Shown: positions 8,412-18,160, counted from the first letter of the stretch. The stretch: DNA of 64,000 nt from Paraburkholderia phenoliruptrix (GCF_019511605.1 NZ_JAEUAV010000025.1:44997-108996), one strand, 5' to 3'. Notes: generated from the sequence alone by a model not told the origin. Numbers and translations are program-made.

Positions 8412-10850
8412 CTAGCCGCGCTCGCCCGCATCTTCCTCCAGCGCCATCCGGAAACCCACCACCGCCGGGTCTTCGGTTGGCGTAATCGTGAAGCCGCTCG
8501 CTTTGGCGAGCGCGATCATGGCGGTGTTCTCCCGCAGCGCCTCGCCGACGAGCCAGTGCGTGCCGCGCGCCCGCGCATAGCGGATAATGCGGTCCGTGAG
8601 CAGCCGCCCGAGCCGCCGGCCTTTCTGGTCCGAGCGAATGGCCACCGCGAATTCCGCCGTTTCGTTGTCAGGATCGGCGACCGCGCGCACCACGCCGAGG
8701 GTGCGCGGCACGCCGTCTTCGCCCTGCACGGTCGCGATCAGCGCCATTTCGCGGTCGTAGTCTATCTGCGTCATGCGCGCGAGCTGCGAGTGATCGAAGC
8801 TGCCCACGGCGCCGAAAAACCTCAGCCGCAAATCCTCCGGTGTCATTGCTTCGACGAAATCGTGGTGCGCCGCCTCGTCTTCGGGACGTATCGGCCGCAC
8901 GGTGATGCGCAGCCCTTGCCAGTCGAGCGTCTCCTCGAAGCAGCGCGGATACGGCACGATCGCGAGGCGGCTGCGCGTCGGCGCAATGGCGAGCGTGGGA
9001 TCGGCAACCGTCACGTGGTCGCGGTATACGCGTAGCGTGAGCCTGAGACCGACGATCTCGCCGACATCGCAAACGGCCTGTGACAGCGCAGTCAATGCGG
9101 CGAGCGCGGGCTCCGGCGCAACGAGGCGCGCATACGGCGAACGCGTGACGATGTCGCGGGCGAGCGTCGGGTTCAACGGCGGCAACCCGTAAATGCGCAG
9201 CGGCTCGCCGACGCCGTCGGACGAGGGTGCCGTGAAGCGGAACACCGGGCCGAAATTGTCGTCGTCGTGAAGCTCGACGGCGATGTCGACCACCGGCTTG
9301 CGCATCGAGTCTGCATCGCTCTCGGCGCAGTCGCCTGAATCGCGTGCGGGCGCCTCGGTCGCGGCGTCCGCTTGGGGATGCGCCGCCTCGATCTGCAGCC
9401 CGAAGCGTTCCAATAAGGCTGCCGCGGCTTTGCCCGTGAGTTGGCGCTCACCTGCGGCGAGCGCGGCACGCGCCTCTGACTGCGCGGCGTCAATGGCTTC
9501 AGGCACTTCGGCCGGCAGGCCCTCGGGCGTCTGCATCAGCAGTTCGCGCCCCATCCGGTAATCGACAAGACGCGCGAACGCGCGGGCGAGCCGCTGCGGC
9601 GTCGTGTGGACCGGAATGCCTTGCGCATGCAGCGCGTCGCGCGTCGCGGCGTCCACGCCGCCGAAAAAGCACGCGAGCAGACCGCGATACGCGAAGCGCT
9701 GATTCGCAATGAGCGCCTGCGCAACCTCGCCGACCGGTGCGCTGTGCGTCGACGCGTGCACGACGAAGGCCGTGCCGGTGCCGCGATGTCCGGCCAGCAG
9801 TTTCAGCGCGGTGCCGAAATGCTCGGGACGCGCGTCGTCGCCGAGTTGCAACGGGTTGCCGCCCACCGCGTGCGGCAACGCCTCGCGCAACGCCTGCGAT
9901 GCTTCCTCCGGCCACGGCGCGAGCGTCTCGCCGGCTGCCGCGAAGGCGTCGCGCGCCAGCGTGGCGAGGCCGCGGTCGCTCGTGATCAGCGTGGCCGTCG
10001 CGCCAGCGGCGACGCGGCCCACGCCGAGCGTTTCGATTTCGTCGAGCAGATCGTCGAGCGCGTCCACGCGTACCATGCCCGCGCGGCGGAACGCAGCGGT
10101 GTACAGCGCGTCTGCCGGATCGGCGCGCCCGGAGCGCAGCGCCAGCACCGGCTTGTTCCGCGCCGCCGCGCGTGCCGCCGACATGAATTTGCGCGCCGCA
10201 CGCACGCTGTCGAGCTCCAGCAGAATCGCACGGGTGCCGGGGTCGCTCGCCAGATAGTCGAGCACGTCGCCCGCGTCCACGTCGGCCTCTGCGCCTAGCG
10301 CCACCGCGTGCGAGAAGCCGAGGCCGCGCGCCTGTGCCCAGCCGAGCACCGCATTGGTCAGCGCGTTCGACTGCGACACCCAGGCGACGCCGCCCGCCTT
10401 TACCGTGCAGGACGGCGCGCCGAGCTGCGCGCGCAGCGCCGGCGTGACGACGCCCAGACTGCCCGGCCCGACGATTCGCAGCAGATGCGGCCGTGCCGCC
10501 GCAAGCGCATGCCGCAACGCGAGCCGGTCGTCGTCGGTGCGCGCTTCGCCGACGATGATCGCCGCGCGTGTTCCCAAACCGCCGAGCTTGTGAATGATCG
10601 AGGGCCAGCTTGCGGGCGGCGTGCAAATCAGCGCGACGGTGGGCGCTTGCGGCAAGTCGCCGGTGTCGCCAATCACGGCGTGGCCGCCAAGCGTTTCGTA
10701 CTTCGGATTGACCGGCCACAGCCGGCCCTCGAAGCCGCCTTCCAGCAAGCGCGCCCACACCATCGCGCCAGTGCTGCCGGGCCGCTCCGAAGCGCCGATC
10801 ACAGCGACGGATCTGGGTCGGAACAACGCGTCGAGATTGCGAACGGTCAC
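8412..10850 (-). CDS. Pat/YfiQ-like protein: NDP-forming acyl-CoA synthetase-like region fused to a GNAT acetyltransferase
   Basis: About 812 residues. The N-terminal CoA-binding Rossmann domain (LFRPRSVAVIGASERPGS) and two succinyl-CoA-synthetase-like domains are intact in outline. The C-terminal 160 residues form a GNAT domain with the acetyl-CoA loop in RSDQKGRRLGRLL. This layout belongs to protein lysine acetyltransferases of the Pat/YfiQ type, which modify acyl-CoA synthetases and other enzymes. The ATP-grasp part is odd: only its second half is recognisable (FGPVFRF, PLRIYGLPPLNPTLARD), and the lysine-containing first half is replaced by an acidic, alanine-rich linker. GTG at 10850 with GGAG five bases ahead is the better start; GTG at 10856 is possible. 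Confidence 0.82.
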   Translation of the reverse strand: MTVRNLDALFRPRSVAVIGASERPGSTGAMVWARLLEGGFEGRLWPVNPKYETLGGHAVIGDTGDLPQAPTVALICTPPASWPSIIHKLGGLGTRAAIIVGEARTDDDRLALRHALAAARPHLLRIVGPGSLGVVTPALRAQLGAPSCTVKAGGVAWVSQSNALTNAVLGWAQARGLGFSHAVALGAEADVDAGDVLDYLASDPGTRAILLELDSVRAARKFMSAARAAARNKPVLALRSGRADPADALYTAAFRRAGMVRVDALDDLLDEIETLGVGRVAAGATATLITSDRGLATLARDAFAAAGETLAPWPEEASQALREALPHAVGGNPLQLGDDARPEHFGTALKLLAGHRGTGTAFVVHASTHSAPVGEVAQALIANQRFAYRGLLACFFGGVDAATRDALHAQGIPVHTTPQRLARAFARLVDYRMGRELLMQTPEGLPAEVPEAIDAAQSEARAALAAGERQLTGKAAAALLERFGLQIEAAHPQADAATEAPARDSGDCAESDADSMRKPVVDIAVELHDDDNFGPVFRFTAPSSDGVGEPLRIYGLPPLNPTLARDIVTRSPYARLVAPEPALAALTALSQAVCDVGEIVGLRLTLRVYRDHVTVADPTLAIAPTRSRLAIVPYPRCFEETLDWQGLRITVRPIRPEDEAAHHDFVEAMTPEDLRLRFFGAVGSFDHSQLARMTQIDYDREMALIATVQGEDGVPRTLGVVRAVADPDNETAEFAVAIRSDQKGRRLGRLLTDRIIRYARARGTHWLVGEALRENTAMIALAKASGFTITPTEDPAVVGFRMALEEDAGERG

Positions 10851-11042
10851 AGGCACTCCGCGAATAAAAGGGCGCGCCGCTCAGTTGTCGACGCGCGCGT
10901 CTTCGTCAGGATAGGCGAAGTGGCGCAAACGCGCGGCGCATCTGTAACAGCGTTTGCCGACTGGCTGCGCGAGGAAGTACTGAAATTGGCTGAGGAGGCG
11001 CAAACCGCCAGTGTCGGCAAGTCGCCGCCAACATCTGCAATG

Positions 11043-11081
11043 GAAAAGCCGCGTGTGCATGACTGCACCACGCGGCTTTGT
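11043..11081 (-). terminator. rho-independent terminator downstream of prfC
   Basis: AAAGCCGCGTG at 11045-11055 pairs with CACGCGGCTTT at 11069-11079, with an inner TGCA/TGCA extension. On the minus strand it is followed by TTTT. It lies 45 bases after the prfC stop. Confidence 0.75.
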
Positions 11082-11123
11082 CTTGTTGCAAAGGGCGCCA
11101 GCGGCGTGCGAGCGCCGTGCCGG

Positions 11124-12725
11124 TTACATCGCCTTCTTGAACGGCGCGCCGGAGTGCTCGCGCAACTCGTTGAAGACAATTTTCGGCCACGCCTTTTGCG
11201 CGACCTCGATCTCCGACACATGCGACGCAAGATACGTCGGCGCGTCCGACGCGTCCAGCGCAATGCGCGCGGCGTATGAATCCGTGAAACGGCGCAGCTC
11301 CGCCGGGTCGTCGCAGGTCACCCAGCGCGACATGCGGTAACGCGCCGGCGCCATCCGCACGTCGACCTTGTATTCAGTCGAAAGACGGTGCGACACCACT
11401 TCGAACTGCAGTTGGCCGACCGCGCCGAGAATCATCAAACCGCCCACTTCAGGACGGAACACCTGAATCGCGCCTTCTTCGCCAAGTTGCTTCAATGCTT
11501 CGCCGAGTTGCTTGGCGCGCATCGGGTCGACCACTTCGACCGTCTGGAAAATTTCCGGCGCGAAAAACGGCAGGCCGACGAATTGCAGCGCTTCGCCTTC
11601 GGTCAGCGTGTCGCCGAGACTCAGCGTGCCGTGATTCGGAATCCCGATAATGTCGCCCGGATACGCCTCGCTGACCGTCTCGCGCCGCTGCGAAAGAAAC
11701 GTCACCACGTTATTGGCGCGGAAGGTCTTGTTCGAGCGCGTGACCTTCACCGCCATGCCGCGCTCGAAACGGCCCGAGCAGACGCGAATGAACGCCACGC
11801 GGTCGCGGTGCGCCAGGTCCATGTTCGCCTGAACCTTGAAGACGACGCCGGTGAACTTGGGCTCGTCGGGCATCACCGGACGCTGCACGGTCATGCGCAT
11901 GGACGGCGGCGGCGCAAGATCCACGAGCGCGTCGAGAATTTCCTTCACGCCGAAGTTGTTGATCGCAGAGCCGAACAGCACCGGCGACTGCTGGCCGGCA
12001 AGAAACTGCTCGCGGTCGAAGTCAGGCGTGGCGCCGGTAATCAGGTCGATTTCTTCCTTCGCCTTCACCCAGGCGTGGCCAAAGCGCCGTTCGCCTTCTT
12101 CGTCGCTCAACGCCTGCAACGTTTCGACTTCGCCGCCCGCCTTGTCCTGGCCTGCGCGGAACAGGCGCACCTGGTCGCGCTGAATGTCGTAGACGCCCTG
12201 GAAATCCTTGCCCATGCCGATCGGCCAAGTGAACGGCACCGCCGCGACGCCCAGGTGTTGCTCGATCTCGTCGAGCAGTTCGAGCGGCTCGCGCACTTCG
12301 CGGTCGAGCTTGTTGATGAACGTGACGATGGGCGTCTTGCGGCTGCGGCAGACTTCGAGCAGCTTGAGCGTCTGCGCTTCGACACCGTTCGCGCCGTCGA
12401 TCACCATGACGGCGGCATCCACCGCCGTCAGCACGCGGTAGGTGTCTTCGGAGAAGTCTTCGTGGCCCGGCGTGTCGAGCAGATTGATGACCGCATCGCC
12501 GTACTCGAACTGCATCACCGAACTCGCGACGGAAATGCCGCGCTGCTTTTCGATTTCCATCCAGTCGGACGTCGCGTAGCGATTGCTCTTGCGGCCCTTC
12601 ACGGTGCCGGCAATCTGGATCGCGCCGGAGAACAGCAGCAGCTTTTCGGTCAGCGTGGTTTTACCCGCGTCCGGGTGGGAAATGACCGCGAACGTGCGGC
12701 GGCGTTTGAGTTCGGAGACTGACAT
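11124..12725 (-). CDS. prfC: peptide chain release factor 3
   Basis: A 533-residue translational GTPase. The G motifs are clear: SHPDAGKTTLTEK (G1), DTPGHEDFSEDTYR (G3) and FINKLDRE (G4). The ISVASSVMQF segment is the switch region seen in RF3, and the length matches RF3 rather than EF-G. It recycles RF1/RF2 from the ribosome after peptide release, using GTP, in the cytoplasm. It is monocistronic here, with its own terminator downstream. Identification is secure. Confidence 0.97.
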   Translation of the reverse strand: MSVSELKRRRTFAVISHPDAGKTTLTEKLLLFSGAIQIAGTVKGRKSNRYATSDWMEIEKQRGISVASSVMQFEYGDAVINLLDTPGHEDFSEDTYRVLTAVDAAVMVIDGANGVEAQTLKLLEVCRSRKTPIVTFINKLDREVREPLELLDEIEQHLGVAAVPFTWPIGMGKDFQGVYDIQRDQVRLFRAGQDKAGGEVETLQALSDEEGERRFGHAWVKAKEEIDLITGATPDFDREQFLAGQQSPVLFGSAINNFGVKEILDALVDLAPPPSMRMTVQRPVMPDEPKFTGVVFKVQANMDLAHRDRVAFIRVCSGRFERGMAVKVTRSNKTFRANNVVTFLSQRRETVSEAYPGDIIGIPNHGTLSLGDTLTEGEALQFVGLPFFAPEIFQTVEVVDPMRAKQLGEALKQLGEEGAIQVFRPEVGGLMILGAVGQLQFEVVSHRLSTEYKVDVRMAPARYRMSRWVTCDDPAELRRFTDSYAARIALDASDAPTYLASHVSEIEVAQKAWPKIVFNELREHSGAPFKKAM

Positions 12726-13637
12726 CGGGTCTGGCGGTCACAGATAGGGGTTCGGCGGTCTCCGGAAGCGAATGGCCTCCGGGCTGCCGCGCGTGGCGCG
12801 GCGGCGTCGAGCTGCGCGACTCGGGTCGGGAACCCGCATCACAATGGCAACCGGGCCGCGTCGGAAAACAGGTCGGGAACGAGCGTTCGACAATACGGAT
12901 AATCGCCAGCGCAGAACAGCGCAGGGAACGAATGATACACGCCGGGACGGCCGACGTGGGAAAGCCACCGGCGCGGGGGCGGTGTACCTCAGGCTCAGCC
13001 GTGGCGTGCAATGCGATGACGGATGGTGGCATTCAGCGCCTGGCACTGCGTCACGGTGAGTTTTGCTACCGCACACGAGGCGAACCCAACACTGGATTTC
13101 TGCACAGGCACACAAAGACGCAGCGGGCGGTCAGCAAGCGCGACGCATGCAAAGGTGAGCGTTTTCGGGACCCGGCGCGTCAGGCTTGCACAGGACAGCG
13201 AAAGGTGAGCACGCGTGAAGCGCGTATCGCACCTGCACGACTTCATGGTTCGATGCGGGCGCATGTCTTGAAGCGATGACTTGCGCGTCTGCGAATCCTT
13301 TCGGATTCTTCGTACAGCCTGGGAACGCCCGTCAGCAAAGGCTGGCGCGGGCGAGCGGCGTATTGGTGAGGCGCACGGACTACGATCGGCTCACCACACT
13401 TGAGGTGCGGGCAGCGCCGAAGCCAAGTTCACCGAAGCAAACTTGAACGTCGACGCAACGACGCTTCACTCTCAGCCAATAGGTGCCGACTGATTCGAAA
13501 GGTGAGCGTTTTCGGGAACTGCTCAGCGGTGCGAAAAGGACCGCTTGCAGCATCACCGCTTAGGAGTTTCGCTTGACGCGGCGCGCAAGTGGCCGTGCAA
13601 GTGCAAGCGCATGTGCACGAAGGCGCACCGCCCCACC
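12726..13637. other. long non-coding interval with short direct repeats
   Basis: Nine hundred bases separate prfC and the H-NS gene without a credible gene; the open frames in it are arginine-rich artefacts of high GC. It contains a 20-base direct repeat, beginning AAAGGTGAGCGTTTT, at 13151-13170 and 13498-13517. A shorter third copy of its first ten bases lies near 13200. I see no tRNA, rRNA or insertion sequence. Confidence 0.6.
13151..13517. repeat. pair of 20-bp direct repeats (13151-13170 and 13498-13517)
   Basis: The identical 20 bases start AAAGGTGAGC and end GTTTTCGGGA. The copies lie 347 bp apart in the space upstream of prfC. A partial copy, AAAGGTGAGC, is present at about 13200. 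The surrounding sequence is not obviously duplicated. Confidence 0.7.
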
Positions 13638-13928
13638 TCAGATTTCGATCAGAAAACGATCGCGATTCTTGCCGACAAGCCAGGCCGGCGAGCGGCCCCG
13701 GCCACTCCATGTCTCGCCGGTTTTAGGATTGCGATACTTGGCGATCGCGGCGCCTTTGCGCGCCGCCGGGCGAACTTTTGCCAAACCGAGTTCCTCCGCG
13801 GTCAGATCGTATTCGGCAATCTTCTGCCGGATGTCGGCGATCGCCTGTGCGATCTCCTTTTCGCGGGCCGCCGCCACCTCTTTGTGAAGCTTTTCCAACT
13901 GAGCGGTCAACTGCTTGTATGAGGCCAT
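13638..13928 (-). CDS. H-NS family nucleoid-associated protein
   Basis: A 96-residue protein. The N-terminal half is a coiled coil for oligomerisation (LEKLHKEVAAAREKEIAQA). The C-terminal half holds the DNA-binding motif of Burkholderia-type H-NS proteins, KYRNPKTGETWSGRGRSPAWL. It binds AT-rich minor grooves and silences acquired DNA. It is a single gene with a large non-coding stretch downstream. Several such paralogues exist in these genomes, so a specific name is not given. Confidence 0.93.
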   Translation of the reverse strand: MASYKQLTAQLEKLHKEVAAAREKEIAQAIADIRQKIAEYDLTAEELGLAKVRPAARKGAAIAKYRNPKTGETWSGRGRSPAWLVGKNRDRFLIEI

Positions 13929-14057
13929 GACAGATGCTCCGAATGATTGTGGCGAACCGAACTGCGGACGCTACCAGACAAATAAAACGCCGGATAGAGA
14001 GCCTGTCAAAGTGCGACGCGTAAAAGAGCGGCAGCGAGGCCGACGACGGGCGCGCAT

Positions 14058-15257
14058 TCAATCGTCGATTGCATCGTACACGCGGCGCTCGAAGTCGACC
14101 GCCATGGGAAACGGCTCGATTGAGCGGCGCTGGATCAGCATGAGTCCGATCAGGTCTTCCACCGGATCCGCGAACCAGCTTGTGCCGAAGGCACCGGGCC
14201 AGCCGAACGAGCCCACCGAGCGATAGCCCTGCGGCAACTGCTGCGCCGGGTCGTCGACGACCGAGAGACCGAGGCCGAACCCCTGTCCCGCCCACATCAC
14301 ATGACCGAATGCCGGCAGGCGTCGCTGGTCGCGCGTGAGGAAGTTCGAGCGCATCAAATCCACCGAGCGATGCGACAGCAGGCGCGTGTCGCCGACGCGT
14401 CCGCGTCGCAACAGCAGTTGCGCAAACTGCAGATAGTCCTTCGCGGTGGAAACGAGCCCGCCGCCGCCGCTCTGAAAACGCGCCGGATTCGCCCAACGGC
14501 TCGACGACGCGTGATCTTCCACCACGCGCCGCCGCGTGACTGCGTCCACGCCATACGCCGTGGCTAGTCGCGCGAGCTGCGGCTCGGGCACCCAGAAAGC
14601 GGTGTCGCGCATGCCGAGTGGCTCGAAGATCCGCGTGCGGAAAAACTCGCCCAACGACATGCCGGTCACTCTCGTAATCAGCGCGCCGAGCACGTCGGTG
14701 GCAATGCCGTAGTGCCAGCGCGAGCCGGGCTGAAACATCAACGGCAACCCGGCGATGCGCGCGAGCCAGCCGTCAACATCGCCGTGCGCGTCGAAGCCGT
14801 TGAAAGCGGCCGCGTACGCTTGCGCGAGCGGCCCCGTCGCCGTGAAGTGATAAGCGAAGCCGGCGCGATGCGTGAGCAGGTCGAGCACGGTGAGCGGTGT
14901 GCGCACCGCCTGCGTGTCGTCGAGCGGGCCGCCGGGGTCGCGCAACACGCGCGGTGCGGCGAGCTCCGGCAGCCACTGCGCGATCGGCGCGTCGAGCGCG
15001 AGCCGGTCTTCCTCCACCAGCATCAGGATGGCGGCGCTCGTCACCGGCTTGGTCATCGACGCAATACGAAACAGCGTGTCACGCTCCATCGGCAAGCGCG
15101 CGGCCTCGTCGCGCAGGCCGAGTGCCTCGAAGTAGCCGGTGGCTCCACGCCGCCACACGAGCGCCACCACGCCGGACACATCGCCCCGCTGCACATAGTC
15201 CTGCAAAGTCCTCGTCAGGGCCATGAGCCGGGCCGATGAAAATCCCGCTGCTTGCAT
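14058..15257 (-). CDS. serine hydrolase of the beta-lactamase / penicillin-binding class C fold
   Basis: A 399-residue protein. The nucleophile motif SxxK is SMTK in LFRIASMTKPVTSA, the second motif is WHYGIATDVLG with Tyr, and LLTHRAGFAYH is the usual LLxHxSG block. These are esterases, D-peptidases or beta-lactamase-like enzymes; no classical AmpC features prove drug resistance. No signal peptide follows the chosen start, so it may be cytoplasmic. The ATG at 15257 (GGGGA eleven bases ahead) avoids overlapping the small gene upstream; an earlier in-frame start would overlap it by 41 bases. Confidence 0.82.
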   Translation of the reverse strand: MQAAGFSSARLMALTRTLQDYVQRGDVSGVVALVWRRGATGYFEALGLRDEAARLPMERDTLFRIASMTKPVTSAAILMLVEEDRLALDAPIAQWLPELAAPRVLRDPGGPLDDTQAVRTPLTVLDLLTHRAGFAYHFTATGPLAQAYAAAFNGFDAHGDVDGWLARIAGLPLMFQPGSRWHYGIATDVLGALITRVTGMSLGEFFRTRIFEPLGMRDTAFWVPEPQLARLATAYGVDAVTRRRVVEDHASSSRWANPARFQSGGGGLVSTAKDYLQFAQLLLRRGRVGDTRLLSHRSVDLMRSNFLTRDQRRLPAFGHVMWAGQGFGLGLSVVDDPAQQLPQGYRSVGSFGWPGAFGTSWFADPVEDLIGLMLIQRRSIEPFPMAVDFERRVYDAIDD

Positions 15258-15321
15258 GTCGATGCGTGTCCCCGGCGTGGCGTAGTCGATGGAAGTGATG
15301 TCGCAGTGGCCCCCGCCCGCG

Positions 15322-15525
15322 TCAGTCTTTCTGCCTCTCTTCAAGAGCGGCCAGCGCCGCATTCAAACGCTTGATGCGATTGACCTGCGTCGGCATACGA
15401 ACCGCGCCCGAAACGGAATCGATCCGATTACGCCAATACGACAGCGGTATACGATCTTCAGCGGAAATATGCGAAATGACGTGTTCGAGATGTTGGATGT
15501 CTTTTTCGAGTTGGTGGTGATTCAT
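15322..15525 (-). CDS. small hypothetical protein, 67 residues
   Basis: A short, charged, helix-rich protein starting MNHHQLEKDIQHLEHVIS and ending ALEERQKD. A strong ribosome site (GGGGAAAAG) stands just ahead of the ATG. No known domain is recognised. It lies 64 bases ahead of the serine hydrolase on the same strand and could be co-transcribed with it. Confidence 0.6.
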   Translation of the reverse strand: MNHHQLEKDIQHLEHVISHISAEDRIPLSYWRNRIDSVSGAVRMPTQVNRIKRLNAALAALEERQKD

Positions 15526-16068
15526 TCTTTTCCCCGGAATACTCGTTGACTTAATTCAAAACGAACGTGTTGCACTGGTCGTGCCGCTCTTACCCGACGG
15601 CTTTTTGGATCGGCAAGTTCTGCCCGCTTCTACCGGCGACCTCTCTTTGTCCGGCAAAAGCTGCTGATCGCATGCGCTAGCGAACCTGTGAAAAAAGAAT
15701 ACTGCCGCGGGATTTCACGTTCCGTTGCCTGGCGCACCGACTTCACTCCAGTGCGAAAAAATACCGTGACTTTTTATCGCTGTCGATCCGTTTGGGATAA
15801 ATCGCGCGAAAGCGCTCAGAATATGCGAGGCGCATAGTCGTGCTATTCGGCGTTGGGACTCATTAGACGCAGATATTCATGACGCCGCCGCACTTATCGG
15901 AAATGCGGCTATCGGCGTCAATGGTGAGAAGCATAGGAGGCGAATTGATTCGCAATTAGCGTCAAAGCCGCGATTCAAACCAAAAGCGGGCGCTTTGCCG
16001 TCGAAGGAGACCGTGGCTATGGCGGCGCGCGCGGGACACAGCGCGCCGGCTCACCTGCGCCGGCTGAC
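15526..16068. other. non-coding interval
   Basis: I find no credible coding sequence here. It includes AT-richer stretches around 15780-15960 that may hold the promoter of the small protein gene. Near 16043-16066 the segment GCGCCGGCT occurs twice, just beyond the lipoprotein gene. Nothing else is recognised. Confidence 0.5.
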
Positions 16069-16332
16069 TTATTTGGCCCGGCAGGCGTAGATCAGGCTGA
16101 GCGTGCCGTTGCTGGTGGAGCGGCGCACCGTATCGAATGCGCCGCCGCAGCTTGCGGCGGCCTGCTGCGTGCAGGAATCCGAACCTGCGGGACATTCGAC
16201 GAGCGTAGTCGGACGGCCGTCTGACAGAAAGAGCGGCGGGCTGCTGCCGCAGCCGGCCAGCGTAACGCTGGCTGCGACCGTCAGCACCGCGTAATGGGCA
16301 CGGCGCGCAAGGAAAGAGAAGCTGCGGTTCAT
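16069..16332 (-). CDS. small lipoprotein
   Basis: An 87-residue secreted protein. The N-terminus MNRSFSFLARRAHYAVLTVAAS is a signal peptide and LAGC (Cys about residue 28) is a lipobox, so the mature protein is acylated at that cysteine. Four further cysteines (VECPAGSDSC, ASCGGAF, YACRAK) suggest two disulphides in the periplasm. The function is not recognised. A longer frame covering the same bases on the same strand lacks these features and is rejected. Confidence 0.78.
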   Translation of the reverse strand: MNRSFSFLARRAHYAVLTVAASVTLAGCGSSPPLFLSDGRPTTLVECPAGSDSCTQQAAASCGGAFDTVRRSTSNGTLSLIYACRAK

Positions 16333-16420
16333 GTGAGACCCCGATCACGTCTTGTTTTTCGATCACGCGATTGTGCCACGCGACTCTTACACTGCGTGCC
16401 CCACGGCGCAGCGGGCTCGC

Positions 16421-17920
16421 TCAAACCTCGATGCCGTGCGCCGCGATCTTCTTGTAGAGCGTTGCCCGCCCCATGCCGATTTGCGCGGCGGTCTCGATCA
16501 CGCGGCCGCCGTTCGCGCGCAGCGCATCGCTCAGAAAGCGTTTTTCGAATGCCGCCATTGCGTCGCTCCATGACAGCGGCTGGGACGCTATATCCGTAGC
16601 GGTGGCAGCGGTCGCAGTGGCAGCGCTCGCCGCCGGCGACTCGCCGCCCGATGCGGGAATCGGCGCGCCGGGCCCGCCGCTCGTCTGCCCGGAACCGATG
16701 AACGGCGCGAGCGCGCGCGCGTCAATACGCTCGCTGTCCGACAGCATGACGGCGCGCTCCAGCGTGTTGCGCAATTCCCGCACGTTGCCGGGCCACGCAT
16801 ACGAACAGAGCAGGCGCAATGCGTCATCCTGCAATTCGTAGTGGCTGCCACTGCGTGTCTGGGTCGACAGGTCCTCGAGCATGGCATACGCAAGCGCCTC
16901 GATGTCGGAAGCGCGCTCGCGCAACGGCGGCGCATGAAGGGTCAGCACGTTCAGGCGGTAGAACAGGTCCGCGCGAAAGCGTCCGGCCGCGACGAGCGCG
17001 GGCAGATCCGCCGAGGTCGCGGCGATGATCCGCACATCCGCGCGCACGATCCGGTTCGAGCCGAGCGGCTCGAATTCCTTGTCCTGCAACACGCGCAACA
17101 GCTTGCCCTGCAAAGGCAACGGCATATCGCCGATCTCGTCGAGAAAGAGCGTGCCGCCGTTGGCCAGTTCGAACTTGCCGACGCGCCCCTTGCGGTCCGC
17201 GCCCGTGTACGCGCCGGGCGCGGCGCCGAAGAACTCGACTTCCAGCAGCGTGTCCGGAATTGCCGCTACGTTCACTGTGACGAGCGGCTGGTTCGCGCGT
17301 GCGGAGCCGCCGTGAATCGCGTGCGCGAGCAGTTCTTTGCCCGTGCCCGTTTCACCGAGCAGAAGCACCGGCGATTCCAGCTGCGCCGCGCGGCGCGCCT
17401 GGCGCTTTACTTCCAGGCTGGCCGTGCTCGTGCCGACAAAGCTGCCGAACGTGTATTTGGCCCGCCGGGCTTGCGCGAGCGACTGACGCGTCGCGATCAA
17501 TTCTTCCTGCACGCGCGAGTAGTGCGAAAAGAGCGGCGTGAGCGCCTTCAACTCGTCGAAGAGCGCAAAACCGACTGCGCCGACCGTCGCGCCCGCATCG
17601 TCCTTTAACGGCAGGCGCGTGACGACGAGCGGCTCGCGGTCCGTCTCCAGAATGTCGAGCAGGATCGGCTTGCCGGTCTTCACGACCTCGCGCATCAGGC
17701 TGTTGGGAATCACCGCTTCGCAGTCGCGGCCTATGGCCTGCTGCGGGTCGGCAAAGCCGAAGCGCGCCGCGTAGCGCTTGTTGATCCAGACGACGCGCGC
17801 TGCGGCGTCGACGATAAAGGTGCCTTCGCTGAAGTTTTCGAAAGTGCGAAAAAGCGAGTCCATTGCGCGACGGAGCACGTCGCTATAGGCGGCGGGAAGT
17901 CCCGCCCAGTCGTTCATCAT
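16421..17920 (-). CDS. sigma-54-dependent Fis-family activator with PAS sensor domain
   Basis: 499 residues in three parts. A PAS domain (about 20-140) begins FENFSEGTFIVDAAARVVWIN. The AAA+ sigma-54 contact domain (about 165-400) has Walker A GETGTGKE and the loop GAYTGA in place of the usual GAFTGA, plus Walker B GGTLFLDEIG. A C-terminal Fis-type helix-turn-helix ends QIGMGRATLYKKIAAHGIEV. It resembles arginine- or acyl-responsive activators of the RocR/PrpR class. It is divergent from the GntP permease gene, which has a strong -24/-12 promoter, so that permease is its most likely target. An alanine/proline-rich linker precedes the DNA-binding domain. Confidence 0.9.
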   Translation of the reverse strand: MMNDWAGLPAAYSDVLRRAMDSLFRTFENFSEGTFIVDAAARVVWINKRYAARFGFADPQQAIGRDCEAVIPNSLMREVVKTGKPILLDILETDREPLVVTRLPLKDDAGATVGAVGFALFDELKALTPLFSHYSRVQEELIATRQSLAQARRAKYTFGSFVGTSTASLEVKRQARRAAQLESPVLLLGETGTGKELLAHAIHGGSARANQPLVTVNVAAIPDTLLEVEFFGAAPGAYTGADRKGRVGKFELANGGTLFLDEIGDMPLPLQGKLLRVLQDKEFEPLGSNRIVRADVRIIAATSADLPALVAAGRFRADLFYRLNVLTLHAPPLRERASDIEALAYAMLEDLSTQTRSGSHYELQDDALRLLCSYAWPGNVRELRNTLERAVMLSDSERIDARALAPFIGSGQTSGGPGAPIPASGGESPAASAATATAATATDIASQPLSWSDAMAAFEKRFLSDALRANGGRVIETAAQIGMGRATLYKKIAAHGIEV

Positions 17921-18017
17921 CTTGTCGCTGTCTCCGTCTATCGTTCTGGTCGCCGCCTGTCTCTGTTCGTAGACAAGCTTATCTCAATGCGGAGATCGCC
18001 GACAACCTCGTGCGACA

Positions 18018-18030
18018 AGGGTTTTACCCT
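18018..18030. promoter_or_regulatory. possible upstream activator site
   Basis: AGGGT-TTT-ACCCT is a perfect 5-bp inverted repeat 131 bases ahead of the -24 element of the GntP gene, a usual distance for a sigma-54 activator. It is short and could be chance. Confidence 0.3.
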
Positions 18031-18160
18031 GACAGCAACAAACATCGCACGGTTGACGTCCCCGATTGGAGACGTTTCGGTACAATCAGCGGCACCCTGT
18101 CCTCCGGTTATTGTCGGCTTCGGCCCGGCGCGCCCCGCGCGCTGGCCGTTGCGGCTCGCA

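Noticed and set aside
14058..15257. Calling the serine hydrolase a beta-lactamase resistance gene
   Set aside because: SxxK and Tyr motifs define only the fold; there is no signal peptide or AmpR-type regulator, so a resistance role is not supported.
15962..16366. 134-residue frame over the small lipoprotein gene
   Set aside because: Arginine-rich, no signal peptide or motif; the overlapping shorter frame has a clear lipobox signal sequence.
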